In this document: piece after piece, positions 1 through 9,964 of the stretch | How the letters are laid out: each line of letters opens with the position of its first letter | How positions within the stretch are numbered: the first letter of the stretch is position 1 | From: Panicum virgatum | Lineage: Eukaryota; Streptophyta; Magnoliopsida; Poales; Poaceae | Length of the DNA stretch: 64,000 bases | Direction of reading: 5' to 3' | Assembly (NCBI RefSeq): GCF_016808335.1 | Contig: NC_053153.1 | Coordinates: forward strand, 16,317,033 to 16,381,032 | Position numbers and translations under genes: made by a program | The notes under the pieces: model-generated | Told to the model about the DNA's origin: nothing | Database searches by the model: none | Seen by the model: the letters and a program-made list of their open reading frames with translations, nothing else

Positions 1-290
1 GCGACTAAACATAAGAGTAATATTTTACAGCACATAATTACTGGAGACTAACAGAGTCTTATGCGAATTATTGCTGAAATTAAATCAACTAAATAATAAA
101 GATTAGGCCAGCCAGCCATGGGGATTGGAAATGAATCCACGTTCATTAGCTTGGCCCCATCAAGCGTGCACAGGACGAACAGCAGGAAGGGAGGTCCGCG
201 CGTAGGCCATTGGGCCATCTTCACGGCCTATTAGAGGCATCTCGGGCAGGCAGCAGGGTTGCAACCCTACTCCACGCCACTGGACACCGA
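1..290. other. No gene seen
   Basis: This is the left flank of the long-TIR element. I see no supported coding region, RNA gene or repeat boundary in it. Confidence 0.5.
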
Positions 291-1765
291 GGGTTTTACA
301 TGTATATCATTACAAAAGATAGATGATCCCGACGGTCATACCACTAAAAAGTTTGGTGACACCACTATATCATCATGTTTTTTTTTGTTTTTGACGTCTA
401 TACCATTCCATCCACCATCCGTTAGAAATTAACAGATCTAGGGCTCTGACATGCGGGCCTAACCTAGTAACATGACCATTTTACCCTTGCATCAAACCCT
501 ATCCTCCCAACTCTTCTCAAGGGCACCACATCCACATATCCACACATCTCACGCGCACCACCTCCACATCCCACGCCGCCGCCGCTGGTCAGGCCGCCGG
601 CCCCGCCCCTCCCCTCCCCTCGCTTCCGGATTCGCCTCGCTGCAGGGTGGGCCGCGCGTTGGGGGCGCGTGTGTGGGGGCCTGCGCGGCCTCCGGATTCG
701 CCTCGCCGCGGGGCCTGCGCGGCCTCTGCGGGGGCCTGCGCGGGGGCGTTCCCTCGCGTGGGAGCCTGCGCGGGGGGCCTCGCGTTGGGGGCGCCGCCCC
801 GCCCTCCCCTGCTTCGTCGACCACATGCGCCGCGACGGCGTCGCGCCGGACCTTGTCACGCACGGCTGCTTCATCAACGCGTACCTGGAGCGCCGGCTCG
901 CGCGGAACCTCACGTTCGCGTTCGACCGGTTCGACGGCAACGCCGAGGCCGTCGTGGCCACGGACGGCATCATCTTCGAGGCGTTCGGCAAGGGCGGCTT
1001 CCACGCCATCTCCTAGACGCTGCTGGAGGCCACCGGCGAGAAGTGGCGGTGGACGTACTACAAGCTGCTCGGCGTCTACCTCAGGAAGCAGCACAGGAGA
1101 AACCAAGTCTTCTGGAACTACTGAAGCTGATCAGTTCAGTAATAGGGCACTAGCAGTAGTCTGTGTTGGAATCAACATTGTAAATACGGTTATTAAAATG
1201 TGCTTGTAATCAAATTCAAAATGTGAAAAGAGTTTGGTTGGAGCATTCGGAGATTGAGATTTACTCACAAAAATATGGATTTATATTCACATCGACAGTT
1301 TTGTGCATTTACTCACAAAAACCAGGTGTTTTCCTGTTAGCAGAGATCACACTAGATATGAAGACATGACATGATGATGTTGTCCAAATGATGGATAAAA
1401 AATATATTTTTATTTGTGTTGTCCAAATATAATTTATTTGTGCAAGAATTAAAAAAATATATCGTATTGCAAAGCATATTACATTTTTGCGTGGAGTGCC
1501 ATGGAGTGGCATGGAGGACAAAAAAAAAATTGGTCATGTACTCAAACGTTGGAAGCAAAATAGAATGGCATGGAGGGTAAATCATTTTTTGGGCACCCAA
1601 GGGCATTATAGACCTTTTGCAACTCTGTTAGCATCCGTTACCCTCCAATCCATCCATAATGTTACAGACGTCAAAACGAAAAAACGCGATGATATAAAGG
1701 TGTCACCAAACTTTTTAGTGGTATGGACGTCGGACCGTCTTTTGTAATGGTATACATGTAAAACC
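291..1765. mobile_element. Mutator-like long-TIR element (Pack-MULE type)
   Basis: The two ends are inverted copies of each other over roughly 130 bp. The left end starts gggttttacatgtatatcat. The reverse complement of the right end starts gggttttacatgtataccat, and both continue through the shared stretch ccactaaaaagtttggtgac. The interior at about 600-1120 is GC-rich and unlike the AT-rich arms. It holds a fragment of a host-type gene, as is known for Pack-MULEs. The flanks (ctggacacc and ctgacacta, if two more bases are counted in each terminus) are only a degraded match for the 9-bp duplication expected of Mutator elements. The family call is therefore inferred from architecture; no transposase is present. 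Confidence 0.7.
810..1124 (+). pseudogene. PPR-protein C-terminal fragment
   Basis: In one frame the sequence reads as the end of a plant pentatricopeptide-repeat protein. It has a PPR-like helix-turn-helix stretch (DGVAPDLVTHGCFINAYLE), then a C-terminal tail with [18 protein letters not shown] and a final FWNY before TGA. PPR proteins normally bind organellar RNA. Here only about 100 residues remain. A TAG at 1014-1016 interrupts the frame between HAIS and TLLEATGE, and no PPR start or upstream repeats are present. Its location between the arms of a long-TIR element suggests a captured exon. I recognise the family from its repeat style and tail, not from a specific ortholog. It is unlikely to make protein. 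Confidence 0.55.
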
Positions 1766-1844
1766 CTCCTGACACTATTAAACAGCCGCCGCCTCTTGAC
1801 CGCCCCACCGCCGCTCACCACTGCGCCGCCGCTGCCCGCCGGAT

Positions 1845-2864
1845 TTAGTTGGAGGAGGACTCCCCCTCATTGGAAGAGTTGAAGCCGTTGCTGTAGGCTC
1901 CCATGTTCAGCACCTCCGCGCTTGGGAGGTTGAGAGCCGCCGGATTCCAAGATCCCCTGCGGATGCCGGGGTGCCGATCCACGGCCACGACCCTGCGGCC
2001 TAGGAGGTGCTGGATCGACGGCGGTGTGGATGCCGAGCCCTCAGCCATGGTCGCCGCCGGGGCCAGGGGGCCGCGCGCCACGGCGTCGGGTTGGCGCAGT
2101 TCGCCATGCGTGCGGCTGCCTCCACCGGATCTCGGAGTGCGCGTGCCGCGGCCTGCAGCACGTTGAGGAAACCAACTCCGGGGGCGGCGACTATGGCTTC
2201 TTCCTTCGCGGCGACGAGCGGTGGAGCAGCCTGCGTGGCGAGGTACCACGGGTCGAGGGCGCCGCCGGGAATCGCCACTTGGGCCGGGGCGGCCGGTGCG
2301 GGCGCAGGCAGTGTGTAGGAGTACTCCAGCGTGCGGGATCGGTGTGAACTCCTTGCAGAAATCACACCAGAAGCGCGGTGGTGGCGGAGGCAGTGCCGGC
2401 GACATTGGCTCCATGGGGACGGCAACCACTTCATCAACGGGCGGCGCCGGTGCTTCGACAACTGGTGGCGCCGGGGCTTCGACCGCTTGTGGCGCAACAT
2501 TGCTTGGGCCAGCACCGTCCACGCCTCGGCGAGGAGACGGGGGCTGGCTCTGCAGACGCGGTGCGAGCGGAGAAGCCTGGCGGCCGCGACGAACTGGGCT
2601 CCAGCGGCGTCCTCGACGAGCATCCTGTCGGAGATTGCGAACAGCAGAAGCAAAGATGCGGCCACATCCACTTCCATTGACGGCGCTGCGGCGAGCACGA
2701 GGCCCAAGGCGCTCGAAGACGCTGCGGCGCTGTCCATGGTGACGGATGGGGCCATGGCGCATTCCTCCGACGCGGCGAAGTGCGAAGAACAGTTGACGAA
2801 CAACATGCATAGGTAGGTTGATGTTGATTCGCGTCATAGTTCTTACCGTGGGGTTCAGAGGCAT
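1845..2864 (-). pseudogene. Frame-switching GC-rich ORF, unknown product
   Basis: I do not recognise this product. A minus-strand ORF of 339 codons runs here, but protein-like sequence alternates between two frames. The start (MLFVNCSSHFAASEECAM at about 2806) is in one frame. A proline-rich middle with PAPPVVEAPAPPVDEV and WCDFCKEFTPI is in the other. Then YSYTLPAPAPAAPAQ and GFLNVLQAAARALRDPVE return to the first frame, and a C-terminus with LLGRRVVAVDRHPGIRRGSW is in the second. This pattern suggests a decayed gene with several small indels. It lies just downstream, on the minus strand, of an LTR-like sequence, so it may be the interior of a retroelement or a transduced gene. Chance GC-rich openness is the alternative. 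Confidence 0.35.
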
Positions 2865-2919
2865 GTGCCTCTGTGCGTTGTTCTTGCCTCTTGTTCAGAA
2901 GAGCAAAGTGTTGATAACA

Positions 2920-3192
2920 TGTTAAAAGTGAATGTAAATGAACAGAGATTTGGGAGTTAAAAGTGAATGTAAATGAACAGAGATTTGGGAACAACAGTCC
3001 TTTCATTGATCTCAGAAAATGCTTATATACATGGTGAAGGGACACATCCCATACGGAAGTCCAGTTCCCCCAAAAGACATATTCTTGGGGAAGATTAACT
3101 GCTAATCTAATCTAATCTAACTGCTTCATTGGATGGATGAGATGGCCTGTGTGGAGAGGTGCCTGTTGGTGTACAGGCACCGTTTCGTAACA
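2920..3192 (-). mobile_element. Copia-type LTR-like sequence
   Basis: Read on the minus strand, this 273-bp stretch starts TGTTACG and ends TTTTAACA, so it has TG...CA termini. It carries a TATATAAGC promoter-like motif near 3025. It is followed by TGTTATCAACAC (2919-2908), which resembles the degenerate initiator-Met primer-binding sites of some Copia elements. A 35-36 bp unit ending in agatttggga is repeated twice in tandem at 2921-2992. No second LTR copy is visible, so this could be a truncated element. Confidence 0.4.
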
Positions 3193-5237
3193 GTCCCGTC
3201 CCTCCCTGACCGCCGAATGCCAGCAAACGCATCACACGGAGTGCTTCCGATTTTGCACAGGCCAGCCGCCGATCGACGGGAACGCATTCGCGCGACCGGA
3301 ACGGTGCCTCCGCCCGCTAAACTCCAGCCACGTTTTCCCCTCGCAAATCGCTGCCGATCCGGCGCGAAGAACAGCAACCATCCATACCTGGCTAATTAAT
3401 TGCTTGGAGAAGCGAGGGCAGGCTACGCGTTCACACATAAATAAACCGTGAGCTAGCACACGAGGCGTAGGATGATGGCAACAGGTAGGGGGCACAGCAC
3501 GGTGGGTCACGAGCTCCTCCGGAAACTCCCGATGAAATGTGACTACATCATCATCATACAGCCACGCAAAACAGAATACCGGTCTCAGGAAACACCAAAG
3601 CTAACAGGTAGCTACGTGTACCGTCGCCGACTTTTGAAGAATAATATAGAAAGAGTTTAAGCAAGCACTCTGTGGTCACTGGATCCATGTTTTGACTGGT
3701 ACATAGGAAGCTCAACACTGGACGTAACTTTGCCGAGACGATCGGCCCATTCCAGTAGCACCTAACAACAATAAGAAACAAGTCAGTTACCCATGTACCT
3801 CAATTAAGACAGACTGTTTTTGAATGATAAAAAGGGAATCAAGCATGACAGCAGTAGTGCATCCAATTTTTCTCAAAACTAAGAATGAAGAATGAAGCTG
3901 CAATTTAGTAGTATTCCTCGATCTGTGTATTAGCAAGTAGCCGTTGATGGTCCCACAGAATTTTCTACAAGGTTATCCACAAACTCCTACCAGGGGGAAG
4001 GGGTAATGCAAAAACAACAAAACTAGAACACTTCACTACTCACTATATTGACAGTGATTGAAGCACTTAAGGGTACTGAATCAGGAGAGGTGGTTCATAT
4101 CACCAATTGCGAGACCAAACTCGTGAAATGCCTAATGATTCAGTTAACCAAAGTATAACAGATATGAGCTCATGATTATTACAGAGAATATGCCTCTTTT
4201 TACATCTGAAAACAGATTTTGCCCAGGTGACAGTATATCTACGGCAATTATAAAGACAAACACAAAACATGCATTCCAGTTTGGCCTTTTTTATGTGTGT
4301 TACCATTAAAACAAATGGCCTAGTAACAGAAAAGGCACAATTGAACAGCTTGCAGCTAAGCAGAAAACTTCAACCTATGCATCATCAGGACATCCGTCTG
4401 TCATCAAGGTTCTAATCTTAAGAGCTCCCTGGCAAATATATTTACAACCATTGCAGACCACACTTGCATGGCAATATCAAAACCACATCAGATGCAGCAT
4501 ACCATTTCCATAAGCAGATCCGGGGAAAATAGCAATGCATATGGAGTACTAAGGTCACACACTGACAATTTGACGATTGGCCATTTGCAAAACTGAAATT
4601 CAGACTTTACAACATCCTTGAACATACAACAAATAACCAGAGGCTTATATTAGCCAACACTAATCCATCGAAACATCAATAGTTTTGAGGGTTGGACTCA
4701 GTATATATCACAGAAAATAACGCAACAAAATATCATAAGTACAACAACCATTATGCACATCAATCAACCGCCCACTCATTGACATTACATGTGCGAGACA
4801 ATGACAGACTGAGAATAGAGAGTCAGCCATTAAAGTGAAAGTAAATTCAATGTATTAACATCCTGAAAATATATGTTCACTATTTCAAAAGTGTAACCCT
4901 CCTTTCGGAGCTGCATAATCGGTCCCTCAGCTTCATGCTCCCATGATGTGTGATTATGTTTCCAAAACCCTAGGCTAATCAGTATTCCCGGTCCGTCTCA
5001 ATAAGTCTAAAGCAGAAATATTTACATTTCACTACTTGATTCTCTCGGTTCAATGAACAGTTATTCAGCGCGAGAACAGATCAAATTTAGCCTTTAGATA
5101 TAGCACATTCTTTTGAAAAGTGGAATAGACATAAGCGGGAATCTATTCCGGATGATTGAAAACAGGAAATTGTGCAACCAATAATTCAAAACCCTGTTTG
5201 TGCTAGAAAATATTATTTACTTTCCATCCTACATTTA
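3193..5237. other. No gene recognised; possible TOM6 3' region
   Basis: This is AT-rich sequence with no ORF that resembles a known protein. It lies downstream of TOM6 on the minus strand. It may contain the far end of the TOM6 transcript, because a splice donor follows that gene's stop codon, but I cannot place an acceptor. Confidence 0.35.
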
Positions 5238-5547
5238 GAGCATCTCCAGCAGTCTCCCAATTCCCAATCCAACCACCGTATTGGGAGAGTGGATAGGAAA
5301 CTAGTGCTCCAGCAGTCTCCCAAAACCTTCCCCTTTTCCCAATAGTTATTGGGACATCCCAATAATTCACCTCACCTCTCCCTAAATAAAGGGGTAGTTG
5401 TGACTCTCCCTATAAGGTAGTTGGATTGGGAGAAGGTTATTGGGAGACTACAAAATCAACTCCCCCAATAATCCTAAAACTGTTATTGGGACATCTCCCA
5501 ATACTAGTTATTGGGAAGGAATTATTGGGAGACTGATGGAGATGCTC
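5238..5547. mobile_element. Tourist-like (PIF/Harbinger) MITE
   Basis: The 310-bp element has terminal inverted repeats. The left end is gagcatctccagcagtctcc. The right end, reverse-complemented, is gagcatctccatcagtctcc. It is flanked by TTA at 5235-5237 and 5548-5550, the 3-bp duplication typical of PIF/Harbinger. The interior is built of repeated ttattggga-type motifs. No transposase is present. Confidence 0.85.
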
Positions 5548-6049
5548 TTAGTAGCACTTGTATACGTTGTTTCCCCAATCCAACCTGGTGTTCTCAAAGT
5601 TCTAACAATTCACGCATAAGTGTACACACACACCAAAAAAAAAATATGTATGCAAATATCCTAATTAGTCAGATGTCCCATCTGGCGAACCCACAAGTAT
5701 CCGGCCAGGTGACTGCTATTCACCCTAATAATCTAAACATCGATCATCCTTTGCAGGTTTCTAGAAATCTCGGTGTTTTAGCTAGGATGACAAGTGCCAC
5801 GCCGGTTTATCCAATAAATCAGATGAATATAAACAAAGATATAAATCAACAAACTGAACACAAACCACCGCAATTCATTCGCGTGAACACGGAGCAAAAC
5901 TGCAAAACCACGTTACTGTCTAGTCATCAACTATGCTAAATCGCTGAGACGCATATATCACAACCGTCCGCGCCCATTCAACAAAAAGGGTCAAACGCCC
6001 GCAAGGTAACCAAAACCTAGAGAGGAGAGGATCAGGGGTCCGGCGGCTC

Positions 6050-6052
6050 ACC
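6050..6052 (-). other. Possible splice donor in TOM6 3' UTR
   Basis: On the minus strand the sequence AAG|GTGAGCC lies 44 nt after the TOM6 stop codon, with GT at 6051-6050. It fits a strong plant 5' splice site. An intron here would be close enough to the stop (under about 50 nt) to avoid nonsense-mediated decay. No acceptor was identified. Confidence 0.4.
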
Positions 6053-6095
6053 TTGTGGGGGCGGGGGGGCGGGGGCGGCATGGGGACGGGAGGCT

Positions 6096-6266
6096 CTAGA
6101 GCTCGAGCTTGAGCTCCTGGACGTCGCCTTCGCGGGTGAGGAAGTGGAGGATGTAGGGGGTGGCGCGGATGACGGCGACGCAGGCGGCCATGACGGCGAG
6201 GTGCGACCGCAGCTGCTTGTACGCCGCCTCCTTGCTCGGGCGCCGCGGGATCGAGCCGAGGAACAT
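6096..6266 (-). CDS. TOM6: TOM6, mitochondrial import receptor subunit
   Basis: A single-exon ORF encodes 56 residues, the usual size for plant TOM6 (about 54). TOM6 is a small tail-anchored subunit that stabilises the TOM translocase around the TOM40 pore in the outer mitochondrial membrane. The N-terminus MFLGSIPRRPSKEAAYKQLR is basic. It is followed by a hydrophobic helix (about residues 22-43, SHLAVMAACVAVIRATPYIL) and a short charged tail ending ELKLEL, matching the plant TOM6 pattern of a cytosolic segment, one membrane span and a short tail. The start is the only in-frame ATG before the conserved domain. Upstream lie a telo-box and a site II motif, as expected for nuclear genes of mitochondrial proteins. 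The gene is too short for many gene finders. I am confident of the family. Confidence 0.9.
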   Translation of the reverse strand: MFLGSIPRRPSKEAAYKQLRSHLAVMAACVAVIRATPYILHFLTREGDVQELKLEL

Positions 6267-6337
6267 CTTGATTCGCTTCTCTTCTCCGAATCCGGCCGGC
6301 GGCTAGGGGTGCGAGCTCTGGAGGCGGCGAGGCGCTT

Positions 6338-6346
6338 AAACCCTAG
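6338..6346 (-). promoter_or_regulatory. Telo-box upstream of TOM6
   Basis: The motif AAACCCTAG (plus strand) lies about 75 bp upstream of the TOM6 ATG. Telo-boxes paired with site II motifs are a known promoter signature of plant genes for ribosomal and mitochondrial proteins. Confidence 0.6.
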
Positions 6347-6441
6347 CGATCTGATGCGAATGGTTCTGCGTGATGGTGCGACGAGCCGCCGGGTCCTTTT
6401 ACCCGCAGGTCCCTGGAGAACTGCAAATTCTCCAAGTAGAG

Positions 6442-6447
6442 TGGGCC
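6442..6447. promoter_or_regulatory. Site II (TGGGCC) motif upstream of TOM6
   Basis: TGGGCC lies about 175 bp upstream of the TOM6 ATG. It is a candidate TCP-factor site of the kind found with telo-boxes in promoters of mitochondrial-protein genes. More site II-like motifs lie beyond the foldback at 7526-7531, 7553-7558 and 7598-7603. Confidence 0.5.
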
Positions 6448-6464
6448 TCCAGCCCAGTTGGGTT

Positions 6465-7478
6465 TTTTTAGAACGGTTTTTTTTATTTTTATATTTTTTA
6501 AAATCATTTTTTACAGAAATATATTTACGGTTTCATAATTTACAGTTTTGTACCCCTACCGCCCGGCTGCGGGGCGGCAGGGTACCTGCCGCCAACTGGC
6601 GGGGCGGTAGGGATTTGAATGTAAATAAAATTTATTTTTAATCACATTTTGGCCCCTGGGGGAGCCTGCCGCCCCCCTGTCGGGCGGCAGGGTACCTGCC
6701 GCCAACTGGCGGGGCGGTAGGCCAGGCAAAAAAATATTTTCTTTTTAGTTTCCAGAACAGTAAACTTCTAAATTCAATTAAAAATTATAGAAAAATCAAA
6801 AAAATACAAACTAAATTTTGTTAGGTTTATTAAATCAAGATCTACTGAGAAAAAAATACTCATGCATGTGAAATGTCAATTTTGCCACTGCTAAAATTTT
6901 AGGTTGTGTTTAATCTAGTTTATTTTGTATCTGTTGTTCTGTTTGTCTAAAAATCCTGAAAATTTTGTGATAGCCTACTCTTTTCATGTGTATTCCACTG
7001 GAAAATTTTCAGGTGCATAGCCTAAGTGCATATTTGTGGATCTATTATTGTTGGATTTCCATCATTTAGCAGTAGAATAATAGATCCACAAACATGCACC
7101 TAGGCTATGCACCTGAAAATTTTCTAGTGAAATACACATGCAAAAATTAGGCTACCACAAAATTTTCAAGATTTTTAGACAAACAGAACAACAGATACAA
7201 AATAAACTAGATTAAACACAACCTAAAATTTTAAAGGGGCAAAATTGACATTTCACATGCAGGGGGCGGCAGGCTCCCCCAGGGGCCAAAATACGATTAA
7301 AAATAAATTTTATTTACATTCAGGCCCCTACCGCCCTGCCAGTTGGCGGCAGGTACCCTGCCGCCCCGTAGCCGGGCGGTAGGGGTACAAAATTGTAAAT
7401 TATAAAATCGAAAATATATTTCTATAAAAAATAATTTTAAAAAATATAAAAATAAAAAAGACGCTTTTTTAGAGTAGT
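6465..7478. mobile_element. 1-kb foldback (giant inverted repeat) element
   Basis: The stretch is nearly one long palindrome centred near 7053. The 6465-6660 arm pairs with 7265-7478; both include gccgccaactggc and a ttggcccctgggggagcctg block. The 6880-7045 arm pairs with 7065-7258. The left arm has an extra tandem copy of the GC-rich block and about 200 bp absent from the right. The sequence ccagcccagttgggtt occurs directly on both sides (6449-6464 and 7479-7494), consistent with a target duplication. No coding sequence is recognised. The family is not assigned. Confidence 0.75.
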
Positions 7479-7691
7479 CCAGCCCAGTTGGGTTGACGAC
7501 GGCCAATTCTGTTCGCCGTAAAATTGGCCCAAAGGCTTCTTCTAAACAAAATGGCCCAGGGCTTTCTAGATAGAATAACAGAGCTAAGAAAAGAAAAGCC
7601 CATCTCGTCGGGGAGACATCCGATACAAAATAAAATGAAAACGTCCTTTCTATCTCCATGTACTATGGGACAAGTTCATATTTCCTCCTTA

Positions 7692-9006
7692 GACTGACTC
7701 CAACAACGAAATGCAAAATTGAAAGGCAAATGAGCCTTTGCCTCGCGTGAATAGTAGTTCCCATTCCCCACCCATCCGACCGGCTCCAACAGAGGCAGAG
7801 CAATCGCATTCGCTCGCCGCGGCCCCTTCTCGCCCTCCGCCGCCGCCGCCGCCGCCCCACTCGGCGGCCATGCGGCGGAGCTTCGACGCCTCCGCTTCCC
7901 GTGCCGCGAACGGCGGCCGCTTCCCTTCGCCCGCGCTCCGCTTCCGTTCGCCCGCCGAATCATCACCTCCTCCTACCCCGACGCCCCTGACCACCTTCCT
8001 CCCGTCCCCATCCCGCCTCGTCGCCATCGGGGACCTCCCCAAGTCCCTCTCCGCGCTCCGCCTCGCCGGCCTCGTGCCCGCGTCCACCGGCTCAGACTCC
8101 CCCTCCGTCGTGATCTCCTGGGCCGCAGGGCCCACCCTCGCCGTCTAGCTCGGCGACATCCTCGACCGCGGCGGCGACGACCTTCGCCTCCTCTACCTCC
8201 TCCGCCGCCTCGCCCTCTCCGCCGAGGCCCGCGGCGGCGCGCTCCTCCCCATCCTCGGGAACCACGAGGTCATGAACGTCTCTGGCGACTTCCACTTCGC
8301 CACGCCGCAGGGCCTCCAGGAGTTCTCCGCCTGGGCAAGGTGGTACCGCGCGGGGCTCGCCATCAAGCGCCGCTGCGGCGAGCACCTCGACCCGCAGCCC
8401 AGGAACTCGCCGCGGCTCCGGCCCGCTGCCGCGCGGAGCTCGCCTGCCCCTGCTCCTCCACCTTCTCCACTGTCGCCAAGCTCCCCCGCCTCCACCGACG
8501 CTGCGCTCCCGGCCGCGCAGGGGGAGGGCGAGGAGCGGAAGCCCATCAGGACCCTCGCCGACGGCGTGCTCCAGCGCCTCCTGTGGAGCTCCTCTCCCTC
8601 CTCCACTTCGGCTTGGTGGCATTCGGCGTCGGGTCCTATGGATTCCTCCTCCTTGGACACGGCCGCGGCGTCGAGGTCCCTCCTCTCCTCGGTTTGGTGG
8701 CATCCCAAGGGCGGCTGGGCGTTGGCGTCGGTGTCCTCGACAACGGCCGCGGCTGCACAGAGCCCTCCTCCTTTCTCTTCTCTCCTCTGCTTTCTTCGCG
8801 GCCGGCCTCCTCCTCCTCTGGTCCGCCGCCGCCTCCTCCTCCGGCTGGATGCATTCGAGGAGAGAGGGGATGTATTTTTCCATCCCCTCTCTCCTCCAAA
8901 CGCAAAATGCCTCGTCCGATGCCTTGTCTGTTGGAGGAGGGATCTAGTATGCACAGTGCCGAGCGCGAGGCAAAAATGCTCTTGCCTCGCGCTGTTGGGG
9001 TCAGTC
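7692..9006. mobile_element. TTA-flanked element carrying gene fragments
   Basis: The ends are gactgactccaaca and, reverse-complemented, gactgaccccaaca. They are flanked by TTA at 7689-7691 and 9007-9009, so the TSD and TIR type fit PIF/Harbinger. The 1315-bp interior is very GC-rich and includes a phosphatase gene fragment. At 8605-8755 there are two partial copies of a cttggtggcat-containing block. No transposase is present. Confidence 0.65.
7870..8412 (+). pseudogene. Shewanella-like phosphatase (SLP1-type) 5' fragment
   Basis: The translated sequence matches the N-terminal half of plant chloroplast-type Shewanella-like PPP phosphatases. It has LVAIGD then LPKSLSALRLAGLVP, then LGDILDRGGDDLRLLYLLRR, then LLPILGNHEVMNVSGDF and FATPQGLQEFSAWARWYRAG. 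These cover two of the three metal-binding motifs (GDxxDRG and GNHE). The first motif, GDxHG, is collapsed to GDLPKS, consistent with deletion of about 12 nt between short gacctcc repeats. A TAG at 8146-8148 also interrupts the frame just before LGDILDRG. The match stops near 8410, where unrelated GC-rich sequence begins, so the C-terminal half with the remaining catalytic His residues is missing. It lies inside the TTA-flanked element and is best read as a captured, dead copy. Confidence 0.75.
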
Positions 9007-9089
9007 TTAGATCACGAAATAATGCATTTGGACTCCTCAAACTCGCAATACCAGACATATCATCTCCTTGACTGATTTTCTCTAAGTGG

Positions 9090-9720
9090 TTTTCCTCATT
9101 TTATTTATATTTATTTTGGCTGAATATTTAAAAAATCATAGTAAATTATATAAAATAATAAATATAAAATTAAATTTTGTTGGACTCCACATAATTAGAT
9201 CTATGCATTTAATTTATTATATAATATACTTTAGTACAAAATGTTTTTTTATAAATTTAGATATATACTTTTATGTAATGAATTCATAGCTACAGTTGCG
9301 TGGTCCAATTATGGTGAAAATTGTATGGTGGGCTAACCATTATATTCTTAACATGTAATAAAAATTTCATGCTCATTAGATCATGCTTGAGTTATAGATT
9401 TGTCTATGTAAACCTAGATAAATATATTGATAAACCTAGATAAATCTATAACTCAGGCATGCATAAACCAATGAGAATGAAATTTTTATTGTAAATTACA
9501 AATGTAATGATTAGCCCACCATAATTCTACCATGAAAATTGTGGCTATGAATTAATTACAAAAAATTATATATCTAAATCTAAAGCAAAAAAAACTTTAT
9601 ACTAAATTATATCATATAATATGTTCACTACATAGATCTACTCATGCAGAATCCCAAAAAAAATATTTCCCATTTTATGGTTTTTTGTTATTTACTATAA
9701 TTTTTCAAATGTTTACATAG
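9090..9720. repeat. AT-rich foldback / hairpin MITE
   Basis: Two AT-rich arms (about 9120-9415 and 9435-9720) are approximately inverted copies around a centre near 9425. Paired blocks include tagataaat / atttgtcta-type sequences, the tagcccaccat block near 9510 against atggtgggcta near 9325, and agatctac motifs near both ends. I could not fix the termini or a target duplication. Confidence 0.55.
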
Positions 9721-9964
9721 ATCTACTCAGGGTTTATTGTTTATCCTATTTCAGGTATAGGAGCTAACTAGTTTTCACATCGGTGGGCTCGATGTGGCGC
9801 CTTGTCTTCACGTCTCGGTAGTTCTCGATTTGTTTAGTTTGTTTAATTATTCTCTAGTAAAAATGCTCTGTAAGTCAGATTCTCTTCTGCTGCTATCTTC
9901 TCTTTTGTAAATTATATATGTAAAGCTGTCTCGTAAAAGACTTAATATTATTTACTATTTTTGT

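Noticed and set aside
472..1209. Open frames of 168-245 codons on both strands
   Set aside because: Arg/Pro/Ala-rich products of GC-rich sequence in several phases. Only the phase with the PPR tail resembles a protein.
5511..5939. 142-codon plus-strand ORF
   Set aside because: Its start lies in the TTA-flanked MITE and the rest has no domain or coding bias that I can see.
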